The translations under genes and the position numbers were made by a program. From NCBI GenBank assembly GCA_031549345.1, contig JAVBPY010000019.1, forward strand, positions 1 to 64,000: a stretch of DNA of 64,000 bases, in the 5' to 3' direction. Origin of the DNA: CASFRF01 sp031549345. GTDB taxonomy: Bacteria; Verrucomicrobiota; Lentisphaeria; Victivallales; Victivallaceae. This document shows, piece by piece, positions 33,624 through 43,443 of the stretch (position 1 is the stretch's first letter; each line of letters begins with the position of its first letter). Below the pieces are notes generated by a model. That model ran no database searches, was not told the origin of the DNA, and saw nothing but the letters and a program-made list of their open reading frames with translations.

Positions 33624-34853
33624 ATGGACTACCGCACCTATTTTCACAACTATCCGGATAAGAACGGCCGTTTCGGCGAATTCGGCGGGGCCATTGTCCC
33701 CCCGGAGCTCAAGCCCGCGTTCGAAGAAATCACCCACGCGTACAACACCATCTGCCGTTCGGCGCACTTCATCAACGAATTGCGCCGCATCCGCAAAGAG
33801 TTTCAGGGCCGCCCGACGCCGGTTTACCACTGCGAGCGCCTTTCGCGCAAAATCGGCGGCGCACAAATTTACCTGAAGCGCGAGGATTTGAACCATACCG
33901 GCGCCCATAAGCTCAATCATTGCATGGGCGAAGGGCTCCTGGCCAAATTCATGGGTAAAAAACGGATCATCGCCGAAACCGGCGCCGGGCAACACGGCGT
34001 GGCTTTGGCCACCGCCGCCGCCTACTTCGGGCTGGAATGCGAAATCCACATGGGCGAAGTCGACATCGCCAAACAAGCCCCGAACGTAACACGCATGAAA
34101 ATTCTCGGGGCCAAAGTCATTCCGGTGTCCTTCGGCCTCAAAACCCTCAAGGAAGCGGTGGATTCAGCGTTCGAAGCGTATTTGCGCACCTACAAGGATT
34201 CGATCTACTGCATCGGTTCCGCCGTGGGGCCGCACCCCTTCCCGATGATGGTGCGCGATTTCCAGATGTGCGTCGGCCAGGAAGCGCGCGAGCAGTTCTT
34301 GGACATCACCGGCATCCTCCCCGATGTGGTCTGCGCCTGTGTGGGCGGCGGGAGCAATTCGGCGGGGATGTTCTCCGGCTTCCTGAACGACCCCGTCGAG
34401 ATCTGCGGCGTCGAGCCCCTTGGCCGCGGTTCCGAACTCGGCGAACACGCCGCAACAATGACCTACGGACGCAAAGGCGCGATGCACGGCTTCGACAGCT
34501 ATGTTCTGATGAATGAAGACGGTTCCCCCGCCCCGGTGTACTCCATCGCCAGCGGCCTGGATTACCCGGCGGTCGGCCCGGAGCACGCATTCTGGCGTTC
34601 CCTCGGCCGGGTTAACTACGTAACCGCGTCCGACGACGAAGCCGTGGATGCGTTCTTCAAGCTCTCGCGCTACGAAGGGATTATCCCCGCGCTCGAAAGT
34701 TCCCATGCCGTCGCGTACGCCATGCGCCGCGCCAAAGAGATGGGAACCGGCGCGATCCTCGCTTGCTGCAGCGGACGCGGCGACAAGGACGTGGATTACA
34801 TCATCGAAAATTACGGTTACGGCGAAGACCACCTTTTCCCCGAAGAAAAATGA
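33624..34853 (+). CDS. trpB: tryptophan synthase beta chain
   Basis: This 409-residue PLP enzyme condenses indole and serine to tryptophan. The PLP lysine sits in KREDLNHTGAHKLNH, GAGQHGVALATAAAYFGLEC and CVGGGSNSAGMFSGF bind the cofactor phosphate, and SGLDYPAVGPEHAFW is the conserved COMM/hinge region. Length is typical of TrpB1. No trpA or other trp gene is nearby, so the alpha partner must be elsewhere. ACAGGGGATTTTC stands before the ATG. It overlaps the HAD gene by four bases (ATGA). Confidence 0.95.
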   Translation: MDYRTYFHNYPDKNGRFGEFGGAIVPPELKPAFEEITHAYNTICRSAHFINELRRIRKEFQGRPTPVYHCERLSRKIGGAQIYLKREDLNHTGAHKLNHCMGEGLLAKFMGKKRIIAETGAGQHGVALATAAAYFGLECEIHMGEVDIAKQAPNVTRMKILGAKVIPVSFGLKTLKEAVDSAFEAYLRTYKDSIYCIGSAVGPHPFPMMVRDFQMCVGQEAREQFLDITGILPDVVCACVGGGSNSAGMFSGFLNDPVEICGVEPLGRGSELGEHAATMTYGRKGAMHGFDSYVLMNEDGSPAPVYSIASGLDYPAVGPEHAFWRSLGRVNYVTASDDEAVDAFFKLSRYEGIIPALESSHAVAYAMRRAKEMGTGAILACCSGRGDKDVDYIIENYGYGEDHLFPEEK

Positions 34854-35701
34854 CCCTGCTCCGACTCCTGACCGCCGAACCGCGCCGTTTTTGCGGCGTC
34901 TTTTTCGACATAGACGGAACGCTGCTCGTCGGCGGCCGTCTTTGTCCCGGTGCGGACCGCGTGCTGAAAGAATTGCGGGAAATCAATTTTCCCCACTATT
35001 TGCTCACCAACGACGGCAACCATTCGTTGGAGGAAAAAAGTGGATTCCTCCGCAAGGCGGGGCTTTGCGTACAACCGCATGAAATCATTTCGTGCAGCTC
35101 CGCCCTCGCTCCTCTCGCCGCCGCGCGCGGCTGGAAGGGGAAAAAATTCTTTATCCTGGGCGAGCTCGGCGCGCCCTGCTTTGCGGAGGCGGCGCATCTG
35201 CGCACCACACGCAACGAGGCGGAACTCGGAGACTGCGACGGCGTGATCGTGGGGGAAGGCTATTACGACTGGCACAACCACATGCAGGCGGCCATCAACT
35301 TTTTCCGCAACAACCCGGAGGCTCCGATGGTAGTCCCGAATCCGGACACCTATTGGCCGGGGCGGAACAAGACCGTCGGCGTGGGCTCCGGCGGTCAGGC
35401 GCGGTTCATCTGCCAGGTCCTTGCCGAACTCGGCGTACATATCGAGCCGATCTATCTTGGAAAGCCCTACGCCGCGATCTACGAACTCGCGCGGAATATT
35501 CTGACGAGACGCTTCGCACTGCCGGAGCCGCCCGCGTGGAACCGCCTCATGATGGTGGGGGACTCGTTGCAATCGGACATTCAGGGCGGAAAAGCGCTGA
35601 ATATGTTCAGCGTCTTGGTCCTGACCGGCGTCGGAACGCGCAAAATGGCGGAAGAAGTCGCCCCCGCCTTCCGCCCCGACATGATCCTCGAAAATCTCTA
35701 G
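34850..35701 (+). CDS. HAD-superfamily hydrolase (NagD-like, subfamily IIA)
   Basis: This is a 283-residue predicted phosphatase. Motif I is FFDIDGTLLVGG (nucleophile Asp and acid Asp), motif II is LLTNDGNH, the Lys of motif III is in LGKPYAAIY, and motif IV is MMVGDSLQSDIQGG. The large C2 cap (about 85-200) is of the NagD type, so 4-nitrophenyl-, pyridoxal- or sugar-phosphate substrates are likely. The start codon overlaps the trpB stop, so it is translated with TrpB; a PLP-phosphate link is possible but unproven. Its end overlaps the convergent DUF262 gene by four bases. Confidence 0.85.
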   Translation: MTLLRLLTAEPRRFCGVFFDIDGTLLVGGRLCPGADRVLKELREINFPHYLLTNDGNHSLEEKSGFLRKAGLCVQPHEIISCSSALAPLAAARGWKGKKFFILGELGAPCFAEAAHLRTTRNEAELGDCDGVIVGEGYYDWHNHMQAAINFFRNNPEAPMVVPNPDTYWPGRNKTVGVGSGGQARFICQVLAELGVHIEPIYLGKPYAAIYELARNILTRRFALPEPPAWNRLMMVGDSLQSDIQGGKALNMFSVLVLTGVGTRKMAEEVAPAFRPDMILENL

Positions 35702-37866
35702 TCATAAAATTTTATATTGGGTATTGCGCCCATCATTTTTTGTATCCTGTCTTCCGTATCAATCCCATCGGCATTCTGCCGAATCGGTACCGCTTCAATC
35801 TCTTCATCCGTCCCGCTCATTTTAATAACATATGCATTGTTTTGGCAAATTATATACGACTTCCCAATAACAATACGTTGCCCCCAATAATTGCCTGCGA
35901 CATTATCTGCATCAACCGTTTTAAGAAATGGCTGATACGTCGTTCCCGAGTAGTTAAAAGCTGTCAATAAAACAGAAAATTCATAGGGGTTTGTCTTGAA
36001 ATCCCGCCAATGGTATTTGCCGTGGCTCCCCGGCCGGAAACAGTCGTATTTAACATAATAGTAACGCCAATCGAAGAAAGAACGTTCTTCACTTTCCTTT
36101 ATAAATTTCTCCTTGATCTCACTCAGAGCATCGTCGGCGAACACCTCCGTTTGCGACAACAAATCGTGCAATATCTTTTTTGTGCATTCGAATCCGACGT
36201 TTGCTCCCTTGTGAAAAAGCATACGCCAGGCACTCGGAAGTTTGCTGGAGCCAAGCTGATATCGCCAGCCGTTTCGTTCGCGCTGCCCATAATTACCCAT
36301 GGACATAAGCGCACAGTCTACTGCGTCCCAGCAGCAAGCAAACAATGCGTGAAAACGGTTGAAATATTCAGCATCTCCCAAACCGACAATGCCGATTTGC
36401 CCTTGCAGCAACTCATGGTCCTCCAAAGAAAAGAGCGTTTCCGACATCTCCGGATGGCCGTTCAACCAGAGTATTTTCTCCGCTTCTTCAGTAAGCTGGA
36501 TTGCATTAAAGTTATTCTCAAGCAGTGTATCGATTTCGCCTGAAGCAATGATCCCGGAAACTTGCCGCAGGATGGCAGGCATTCTATTGCCGCCTGCTCG
36601 CGAAGAACTGTCGCTGATTTCATTTTCTGAATTTCGAATCAAATTGTTTATTATCCGCAACCGACGCGAAAACTGTCCGGAGGAAATCGTATTTCTATTG
36701 CGTAAATATGTGATTATAGCGAAAAGAAGAATGATCCTATTCAACGGAAAAACCCTGTGCCCATCCCCATGCAAATCCACATATCCTTGTAAACAGTCGC
36801 TGAAAATATCGATGCGATGATTTTCAATTTTTATTTTACCTGGTTCATGGAAATGCGAAATAAATTGCTCCAGGAATTGAGTTGATGTACACTCTTTCGC
36901 CAAAGAGCACCAGCAGTCGTAGTACTCCTCAAGCGTCCGAATATTTTTTAAAACGTCTTCATTGTCCTTGGAAAAAAATCTTTTCAGGCAATCGAATTCG
37001 TTGAGGACCTCCCCTTGGGGAGTATCACCGTCTTGGTAGCAGATGATATCGCAGATAAATCTGAAGTAATGCAGAAAGCAATCATCCGTAACACTGCAAT
37101 TGCCACGGTATTTCCAAAGCATATCCGTCCAATCGCAATCAATCTTCCTTATTACCCGTTTTGCGACTTCCTCATCAACATTATGGAGTTCCCACTCCAG
37201 TTCCGCTTTAAAATGCTCAAATTGAGTCAAAGGCTTGCCACGTGAGTTCATTTTTATATACAATTCATCCACCAAGCCCATCTCTTTGATAGGGAGGAAA
37301 TAAAAAGAAATAGCACCATCTTTCAAGCGCGCCCATATATTCTGCGCGTCTGCAAATTTCGCTACAATTGCATCGAGCATAAGTAACATGGAACGGATGG
37401 TCTGGTCTTTTTTCCATTCAAGAGGAAACCACGGCTGATCTATGATCTCATCGGAAACCTCTCTGGTGAAGGAGGGGGTGAAATCAACCAGCCGCAAACA
37501 AAAATCGCGTGTACTGTATCTTGTTTCATAGCCGAATTTTTTCAGAAACGCATATTCCTGTTGCGCGATTCCCTCTTTTTGGGCAGCATACCAATGAAGC
37601 AGGAAAAGCGTTGTCAATCTTTGCTGGCCATCAAGCGGCGTCATAACACCGCCGGGGCTTACATCTCCGTAGATAAAATCCAATGTGATTGCATCGTTTT
37701 GTACAGCTTTATACAGGGAATTAAGGAAGCGGATCCTCACGCGGGAAATTTCCGCCTCTTCCCGTCCTTGCGCATAGTCCCGCTGAATAATGGGGATGAC
37801 AATCTTCTGTAATGCAATTTTTTCCGTATCGAAAATACCTATGAACGTATAACGTGTTGTGTCCAT
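35698..37866 (-). CDS. DUF262-domain protein, second gene of a GmrSD-like pair
   Basis: This is a 722-residue protein (ATG 37866; in-frame TTG/ATG at 37887 and 37881 would overlap the upstream gene). The N-terminal DUF262/GmrS-like nucleotidase fold shows IVIPIIQRDYAQGR and GVMTPLDGQQRLTTLFLLHW, with the DGQQR motif of the family. The rest (about 160-722) has no His-rich HNH signature that I recognise; it contains LYIKMNSRGKPLTQFEHFK, a second GmrS-family motif. ATG follows the upstream stop by one base (TAGAATG), indicating coupling. Codon use and base composition are AT-richer than the flanking genes. Predicted anti-phage or modified-DNA restriction role. Confidence 0.78.
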   Translation of the reverse strand: MDTTRYTFIGIFDTEKIALQKIVIPIIQRDYAQGREEAEISRVRIRFLNSLYKAVQNDAITLDFIYGDVSPGGVMTPLDGQQRLTTLFLLHWYAAQKEGIAQQEYAFLKKFGYETRYSTRDFCLRLVDFTPSFTREVSDEIIDQPWFPLEWKKDQTIRSMLLMLDAIVAKFADAQNIWARLKDGAISFYFLPIKEMGLVDELYIKMNSRGKPLTQFEHFKAELEWELHNVDEEVAKRVIRKIDCDWTDMLWKYRGNCSVTDDCFLHYFRFICDIICYQDGDTPQGEVLNEFDCLKRFFSKDNEDVLKNIRTLEEYYDCWCSLAKECTSTQFLEQFISHFHEPGKIKIENHRIDIFSDCLQGYVDLHGDGHRVFPLNRIILLFAIITYLRNRNTISSGQFSRRLRIINNLIRNSENEISDSSSRAGGNRMPAILRQVSGIIASGEIDTLLENNFNAIQLTEEAEKILWLNGHPEMSETLFSLEDHELLQGQIGIVGLGDAEYFNRFHALFACCWDAVDCALMSMGNYGQRERNGWRYQLGSSKLPSAWRMLFHKGANVGFECTKKILHDLLSQTEVFADDALSEIKEKFIKESEERSFFDWRYYYVKYDCFRPGSHGKYHWRDFKTNPYEFSVLLTAFNYSGTTYQPFLKTVDADNVAGNYWGQRIVIGKSYIICQNNAYVIKMSGTDEEIEAVPIRQNADGIDTEDRIQKMMGAIPNIKFYD

Positions 37867-37867
37867 T

Positions 37868-39589
37868 CTATTTAACTTCATGCTCAATGGCGATGGGATC
37901 TGGAAGATAATTTTTCAGCACACGATTAATGGCCTCCACATAGGCAACTCTGTCCGGATGGCCCCAGAAATGCAATTGATTGCTCGCCGAAGACGTATAG
38001 TATTTCAAAAAAATCATCTTCGTGCAGAAGGGTATATACTTCCCTTCTTTGTCCATTTCAACAACCGCGTTGCGTTTCACATCAAAAGCGGCATTGCTCA
38101 GCGCGGAATTATCGCTCGTACTGAGCAACGCAAGATTTGCGATGGAATGCAGATATTCCGCATTTCCCGGAGAAGAAAAACAAGCGAGCACTTTTTCTTG
38201 AATATGCTCAAATTCCCTGCGTTCCAGTTGTGCTTTATTCCGGGCGGCCTCCATTTCGTTTAGCAAATCGGTCTGATCTTCCTCGAAAGAAGCAATGGAT
38301 GGAATATGAAGACGAAGCCACTCCTTCCATTCCTCCTGTTTCTTCATACCTTCCGAGTTCTGTGCGTGTATGTGTTCAAGGCTCCATACAACTTTACCGG
38401 ATTTTTGAAATTTGAATTTATCAAACGGAAACCACTGCGTCTTCTCCCCATTTTGGCGCACAGCTTCGACATTGAACAAGAATAATAGCCTGCGGATTCG
38501 CTTACGGTCCGCTTCTTTTTCATAGCTAAGTTCTGCATAATTTTTATCCATCGCAATACTTTTTTTGAGCATCGTATCGAGCGATGATTTAAAGTGGGTT
38601 TTTGTTTTGTTGATCGATAACGAGAATATTTCATGCAATCTCTTCGTCTCCGAAGCCACCAGATAACCGATCTTATGGTACAACTCATGATCCTCAAACC
38701 AGTCTTTCAAAATCAAAAAAGTGTGCTGGATCTCCTGCCAGATACCCTCCAACCCCTGTGCTCCGCGCAAACGATCAAAATAAAAAAATGTATAATATTT
38801 TTCCATGCAATCCTTCGGTTTTTCCGTGATCAAATCCAGTATCAAATCAATGCGCGTCTGGTATGTTGTATTGGAGTGATTCGTCAAAAAATACCAAAGC
38901 GAATCATGATGCAGCCCCTTTTCGATATTGTCCCATTGGAGGGAAATCTCGTCCTGCTTCTCTCTTGACATTTCAGGGCTTTTTTCACGGCTTAAGAACA
39001 TGGCTTTCACAAGTTCCGCGCTCGTAAGGGGTATTTTCCCTGTATTCAGGCGTGCAAAAAGTTCTATGGCGTCTTCCGACTCATCAACCTCATACCAAAT
39101 GATTTTCACATGTTCATCAAAATATGTGTTGATATTGGTCAATGTGGATTTCTTGTCCTTTTGAATGAACCACGCTTCTATTGCCTCATAGGCGTTGCAC
39201 ATAAACCAAAAATCGACGTTCTCCTCTTTTCTGGATAGATCCATGGAGGACAGGAAGGCTTCCGACTTCTCTCTTGTGGTATAAGACAAAGAGAATTTCG
39301 GCGCATCGATGAAACCACAACTCGCGATATGCATATAGTTATAAATCAAATACAACGTGGTCAATCGTTGTTGCCCATCGATCACCTCCAGGCAATCGCC
39401 GCTTTTCCGTCGGATTACTATTGGCTGCAAGCAATAATTGCATTGCCCGCTCGAATAAATATCATCAAGAAGACGCGTTACTTCATCTTTTCCCCAACGA
39501 TATCCTCTCTGGTAGGAAGGAATCAGAAATCGTCCACGCAAAGAACCGACAATTTTACTTTCAAGGCATACTGTATTTTCTTTAATCAT
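37868..39589 (-). CDS. DUF262-DUF1524 (GmrSD-like) protein, first gene of the pair
   Basis: This is a 573-residue protein. The N-terminal DUF262 domain has FLIPSYQRGYRWGKDEVTRL and CLEVIDGQQRLTTLYLIYNY (DGQQR, nucleotide-dependent GmrS fold), then LFARLNTGKIPLTSAELVKA. The C-terminal DUF1524 (GmrD) HNH-type nuclease contains WSLEHIHAQNSE with the metal/catalytic His, and IANLALLSTSDNSALSNAAF. GmrSD enzymes are type IV restriction nucleases cutting modified phage DNA. GGAG lies seven bases before the ATG, and a good promoter lies at 39619-39647. It is AT-richer than neighbouring genes. Confidence 0.85.
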   Translation of the reverse strand: MIKENTVCLESKIVGSLRGRFLIPSYQRGYRWGKDEVTRLLDDIYSSGQCNYCLQPIVIRRKSGDCLEVIDGQQRLTTLYLIYNYMHIASCGFIDAPKFSLSYTTREKSEAFLSSMDLSRKEENVDFWFMCNAYEAIEAWFIQKDKKSTLTNINTYFDEHVKIIWYEVDESEDAIELFARLNTGKIPLTSAELVKAMFLSREKSPEMSREKQDEISLQWDNIEKGLHHDSLWYFLTNHSNTTYQTRIDLILDLITEKPKDCMEKYYTFFYFDRLRGAQGLEGIWQEIQHTFLILKDWFEDHELYHKIGYLVASETKRLHEIFSLSINKTKTHFKSSLDTMLKKSIAMDKNYAELSYEKEADRKRIRRLLFLFNVEAVRQNGEKTQWFPFDKFKFQKSGKVVWSLEHIHAQNSEGMKKQEEWKEWLRLHIPSIASFEEDQTDLLNEMEAARNKAQLERREFEHIQEKVLACFSSPGNAEYLHSIANLALLSTSDNSALSNAAFDVKRNAVVEMDKEGKYIPFCTKMIFLKYYTSSASNQLHFWGHPDRVAYVEAINRVLKNYLPDPIAIEHEVK

Positions 39590-39618
39590 GTTTAATCTCC
39601 GCGCAGTGAATTACGGAG

Positions 39619-39647
39619 AGTATATACTATGAAATCAAATTCGTCAA
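39619..39647 (-). promoter_or_regulatory. predicted promoter of the DUF262 gene pair
   Basis: On the minus strand TTGACG (39647-39642), 17 bases, TATACT (39624-39619), about 30 bases before the ATG at 39589. Confidence 0.7.
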
Positions 39648-39670
39648 GAACATTCTTAAGAAAATTTCAC

Positions 39671-42600
39671 CTACCGGGCGCGGAATACTTCGAAGGACCA
39701 GAGCGAATAGCCGTAGGCACTGGCGCGTTCCGTACCGATCAAACGCAGGTAACGGCCTTGGGTTCCCGCCGGAAAATGAATTTCCTCGCGCCCGCCGCGG
39801 CAATTCTCCTCTCTGTGGACGCGCTTCCAGTTGAGCGCGTCTTCGCTGACGTTCAATGTATACTTGCGTGCGTGAGCCCCTTCCCAGATCAACACCGCGC
39901 GTGAAAGCGTTTCTCTTTTCCCGAAGTCGACCTGAATCCACTGCGGATCTTGAAACGCGCTCTCCCAGCGGCTCGACGCATCCCGGTCGAACGCCTTGAA
40001 CGCATCGTTTCCATTGAGCGAGCTGGAGGATGTGGCGGGACAACCGGCGGCAATATCCGCCTGGTCCTCCGGAACAACCTCCACCTCGCGCTCCACGCGC
40101 ACGCCGGAAAGTTCCGCGAAAACAACCGCTCTGCCGGGCGCATGCGCACGCAAACGCCCGTCTTTCAGCTTCACCGCGTCCCCGCGGACACCCACGGCGA
40201 CTTTATCATCGAGCAACACGCCGAATTGATCGAACGCTTCGGCCGAAACGGGAAATTCCGTACCGCGCCCGGCTTTCAACGGCCCTTTCGCAGGAAAGGG
40301 CGACAGAGCAATGTTCCCCACACGCAACGCTTCCTCCACCACCACAGCCGCTTCCGTGCTCATATCCCCCTGCGAAGCCCGGATTCGGATGCGCGGCTCC
40401 TCGTAATTGGAGGCGCCTTTCGGGGTGAAGATTCCGTCCGGCGAAACAACCCCTCCGGCATAACGGTTGGGAACAACCTCCCATTGAACATCTTTCGCCG
40501 GAGTTTCCTTTCCGTCGCGCGATACAACAAAGGCGGAAAATTTCACCTTGTCCAACTCGTTCACCTGCGCCAAGGCGGGAACGATGCGCAATGTGTTCTC
40601 CGAAGCATCCTGTCCATACACCGCCACGGAAAAAAGGGAATTCCCCCACGGTGTTCCCCGTCGCAAACAAAGAATCCGCAAATAGCGGCCACTCCCGGAA
40701 AGAGTGTGCGTTTCGCTCTTCCCTTTGCCGCTGCGCACAGACTTCAGCGTGCTCCAGTTTTTCCCGTCGGCGGAAAACTGCAGATCGTAATCGGTCGCGT
40801 AAGCCCCTTCCCAGACGAGCTCAATGCGTTCCACGCGGCACTTCCGGCGAAGATCGATCGCCAGCCATTCGTTGTCCGCGTGCCTACTCTCCCAGCGCGA
40901 GCCGGGGTTGCCGTCGGTAACGTGCGCGGCCTTGTTGCCGCCAAGTTCGCTGGAGGCGGAAACGGAAGCATTCAGGCTGATCGGCGCTGCCTGTTTCGCG
41001 GGAGGAGCGGCGGGACGCAATTTAAACAAATCGGAGGTTACAACGTTATTTTTCATCACGCTCAGGCAATTCGGCGGGGCACTGAACGTTGCCGCCAACT
41101 CTCCTTTCACGAAACAGCGCACCTCGCGCGGAGAATCCCCGGCGTTGAACACCACCCATGAAAGCGCGCCGGGGGCGGAACTTTTTCCAAAAACCTGCGA
41201 GGTGGGGACATCGGTCCAGGCGTCGAAACAATGCGGCCCCAGGCTCTTCAGCGCGTGCATCCGCCAATAGGTGTGTGCCGCCTCCACGCCGCTTACGGCG
41301 GGAAGCTTGCGGTCGGCGAGCATCTTGAACGTTTCCGCCGCCCGCTCGGCATCGAAGCCCGCCAGGTAATTGAGCACCAAATTGGCGACGGGGGAGTCGG
41401 TGCCGAAATAACCGTCCCACCCCTGCCCGCCCTCGTGCGTCCGCCACATTTCGTTGAAATCCGATTCCGCATAGGCGGGGTCTTCAAAAAGATACGACAG
41501 CAGCGGCGACATGGGCAACCACTGAATCGCATGCATCCAGAAAGGATTGGTGGAAAACCATGTCCAGAACCCGATGCCGTCGGTATGCACGTTTGTGTTC
41601 ATGGTGTGCGGCCAGCCTTTCGGCAGATTGCGTTTGCCGCGGTCGAAATAGTATTCAGCGATCCCACGCGCTTCCATCGCCCAGCAGAACGCGGCGGCAT
41701 CGCGCATTTCCACATCGCCAAGCGATTCGCCGAGCAGAAACATCGCTCCATACCCCTGCATGGCTTCGCTCGAAGATTCCTGCCCGTTCCCCTGCTCGCT
41801 CCCCAGTCCGCCCGACCAGGAATGCCCGCTCCAGGGATCGAGGTTGCGGAAACGGCAGAACATGGCGCTCTTCGCATCCCACTCCGCGTAATCCTTGGCG
41901 ACAAGCCGCGCCATGGGCCCGTAGTCGGCGGCAAGTTTTTTATCTTGAAAAAACAGCAGCGCCGCCGTGTACAAGTGGTACCCGTAGCACATGTGGTGAT
42001 CCTGAAGAATGTCCACGCCCGGGTTGGCATTGTCGCGGCTCCGGCAACCCACGAACGAACCCCAACGCGGATACCACGCAAAAAAATGTTCCCCTTCACC
42101 CGGCGTAAAAGTGAGCCAGTCCCGTACCGCCTCCGCCGCGCGGTCGCGGTAAATTGCCGCCGCTTCGGGCATGTCGGACTGCCGCGCCATATCCATGTAG
42201 CGCCCGAAATGGAGCACACGTTTGCCGCCCCAATAGGTTTCGCTTCCGTAGCCGGTGCTGCCGAGATGCGATTCGATCAGCTGTTTCATCAACACCGGAT
42301 CAAAAGGCGCTCCAGCGGCTTTTTCGTCGGGACGCGGGTATGCGGGGAGCAAGCCTTTGAAGGGAAATGTAACGACAAAACGCGTTCCGACGGCAACGCG
42401 CAATTCTCCGCGCGGACACGGATAGGCGGCAAAATCCGGGGTAAAATCCATGATCGTCGGTAATTGATAATGATGCGGAAGCCATCCTTGCAGGACATCG
42501 GTGCGCCCGCGCTCTTCCAGGTCTTCCGCACGGATCGTCCAGGTGGTTTCCACCGCGCCTTTTTCCGGGCTGTACTTCCAGGAAACATCCGTAGAGCGCA

Positions 42601-43438
42601 CCGCCATCGCCGCATACGGCGCATAACGGAGGAGATCCTCACGGGAATTCAAGGGCGCGATGCTGAGGAATCGGTGCTTTGCCTTAGCCGGGAATTCCAC
42701 GCGCACGCTCCCCGCGTGGAAAGAAAGCTTGCTCCCGGATGGCGCGTAAATACCGAACAACGCGTCCTTGCATTCAATCCCCAACATGGCGCCTCCGGCG
42801 GGCATGCCAAATGCCTTTGCCGCATCCCCTTGCAGGGAAATAACCGGACGCAGGTTCGCGGAATACTCGAACACGGTGAAAATTCCACCGTGCACGGCCG
42901 AAAAATCGATGGCGCCTTCTCCCGCATCCTTGAGGCGTCCCCGCACCATCCAATCGCTCCAATCGACGGCCTCTGCGTGCGTCGGCGCAAAATTCTCCGC
43001 CCCGAAGAGGAGCTTGACGGAAGCCGTCATGTGTCCCGCTCGGCCGCCCGACTCCAGAAACCACGTATTGGGGGTGTAAAACTCCACGCCTCCCGGCGTC
43101 GCCTTGACGACGGAGGGAAACATCCAAAGCTGCCCGGACCACCGTGTGGTTACAAGCGAAGTCCACCAATCCGTGGAAGGAATCGGGCGTTTGCCGGCTC
43201 CGGTCAAATTTTCCGGACTTACGTACAAGGGCATCCGGGAATAGAGCTGCGAATCATCCCCCCAGCCGAACCGGTCCGCCAGCCAGGGGCGTTTGTTCTG
43301 GTCGCGCGGAGGGCGCGATGCGTAGGACCCCATTCCAACGCGAACGACTTCGGGGTATCCGTCCGAAGCAAGCACACCATCGGCCGCCGCCAGGGAAAGA
43401 CCAGAGGAACACGCGAGAAGGAATGGAAGAATGCGCAT
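39671..43438 (-). CDS. GH81-like endo-beta-1,3-glucanase with two F5/8 type C (discoidin) domains
   Basis: This 1255-residue secreted enzyme has a signal peptide at about 1-19 (RILPFLLACSSGLSLAAA). The GH81 region (about 70-740) has RPIPSTDWWTSLVT near its start, the catalytic Asp segment DILQDHHMCYGYHLY (Asp about 476/480) and the Glu segment GNGQESSSEAMQGYG (Glu about 554/558). Then come a discoidin-like domain (about 845-965, WESRHADNEWLAIDLRR), an Ig-like segment (LRIVPALAQVNELDKVKFSA) and a second discoidin domain (about 1130-1255, WESAFQDPQWIQVDFGKR). It would cut laminarin- or fungal-type beta-1,3-glucan outside the cell. It lies six bases after a pseudopilin gene in what looks like one operon. 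Confidence 0.82.
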   Translation of the reverse strand: MRILPFLLACSSGLSLAAADGVLASDGYPEVVRVGMGSYASRPPRDQNKRPWLADRFGWGDDSQLYSRMPLYVSPENLTGAGKRPIPSTDWWTSLVTTRWSGQLWMFPSVVKATPGGVEFYTPNTWFLESGGRAGHMTASVKLLFGAENFAPTHAEAVDWSDWMVRGRLKDAGEGAIDFSAVHGGIFTVFEYSANLRPVISLQGDAAKAFGMPAGGAMLGIECKDALFGIYAPSGSKLSFHAGSVRVEFPAKAKHRFLSIAPLNSREDLLRYAPYAAMAVRSTDVSWKYSPEKGAVETTWTIRAEDLEERGRTDVLQGWLPHHYQLPTIMDFTPDFAAYPCPRGELRVAVGTRFVVTFPFKGLLPAYPRPDEKAAGAPFDPVLMKQLIESHLGSTGYGSETYWGGKRVLHFGRYMDMARQSDMPEAAAIYRDRAAEAVRDWLTFTPGEGEHFFAWYPRWGSFVGCRSRDNANPGVDILQDHHMCYGYHLYTAALLFFQDKKLAADYGPMARLVAKDYAEWDAKSAMFCRFRNLDPWSGHSWSGGLGSEQGNGQESSSEAMQGYGAMFLLGESLGDVEMRDAAAFCWAMEARGIAEYYFDRGKRNLPKGWPHTMNTNVHTDGIGFWTWFSTNPFWMHAIQWLPMSPLLSYLFEDPAYAESDFNEMWRTHEGGQGWDGYFGTDSPVANLVLNYLAGFDAERAAETFKMLADRKLPAVSGVEAAHTYWRMHALKSLGPHCFDAWTDVPTSQVFGKSSAPGALSWVVFNAGDSPREVRCFVKGELAATFSAPPNCLSVMKNNVVTSDLFKLRPAAPPAKQAAPISLNASVSASSELGGNKAAHVTDGNPGSRWESRHADNEWLAIDLRRKCRVERIELVWEGAYATDYDLQFSADGKNWSTLKSVRSGKGKSETHTLSGSGRYLRILCLRRGTPWGNSLFSVAVYGQDASENTLRIVPALAQVNELDKVKFSAFVVSRDGKETPAKDVQWEVVPNRYAGGVVSPDGIFTPKGASNYEEPRIRIRASQGDMSTEAAVVVEEALRVGNIALSPFPAKGPLKAGRGTEFPVSAEAFDQFGVLLDDKVAVGVRGDAVKLKDGRLRAHAPGRAVVFAELSGVRVEREVEVVPEDQADIAAGCPATSSSSLNGNDAFKAFDRDASSRWESAFQDPQWIQVDFGKRETLSRAVLIWEGAHARKYTLNVSEDALNWKRVHREENCRGGREEIHFPAGTQGRYLRLIGTERASAYGYSLWSFEVFRAR

Positions 43439-43443
43439 GGATT

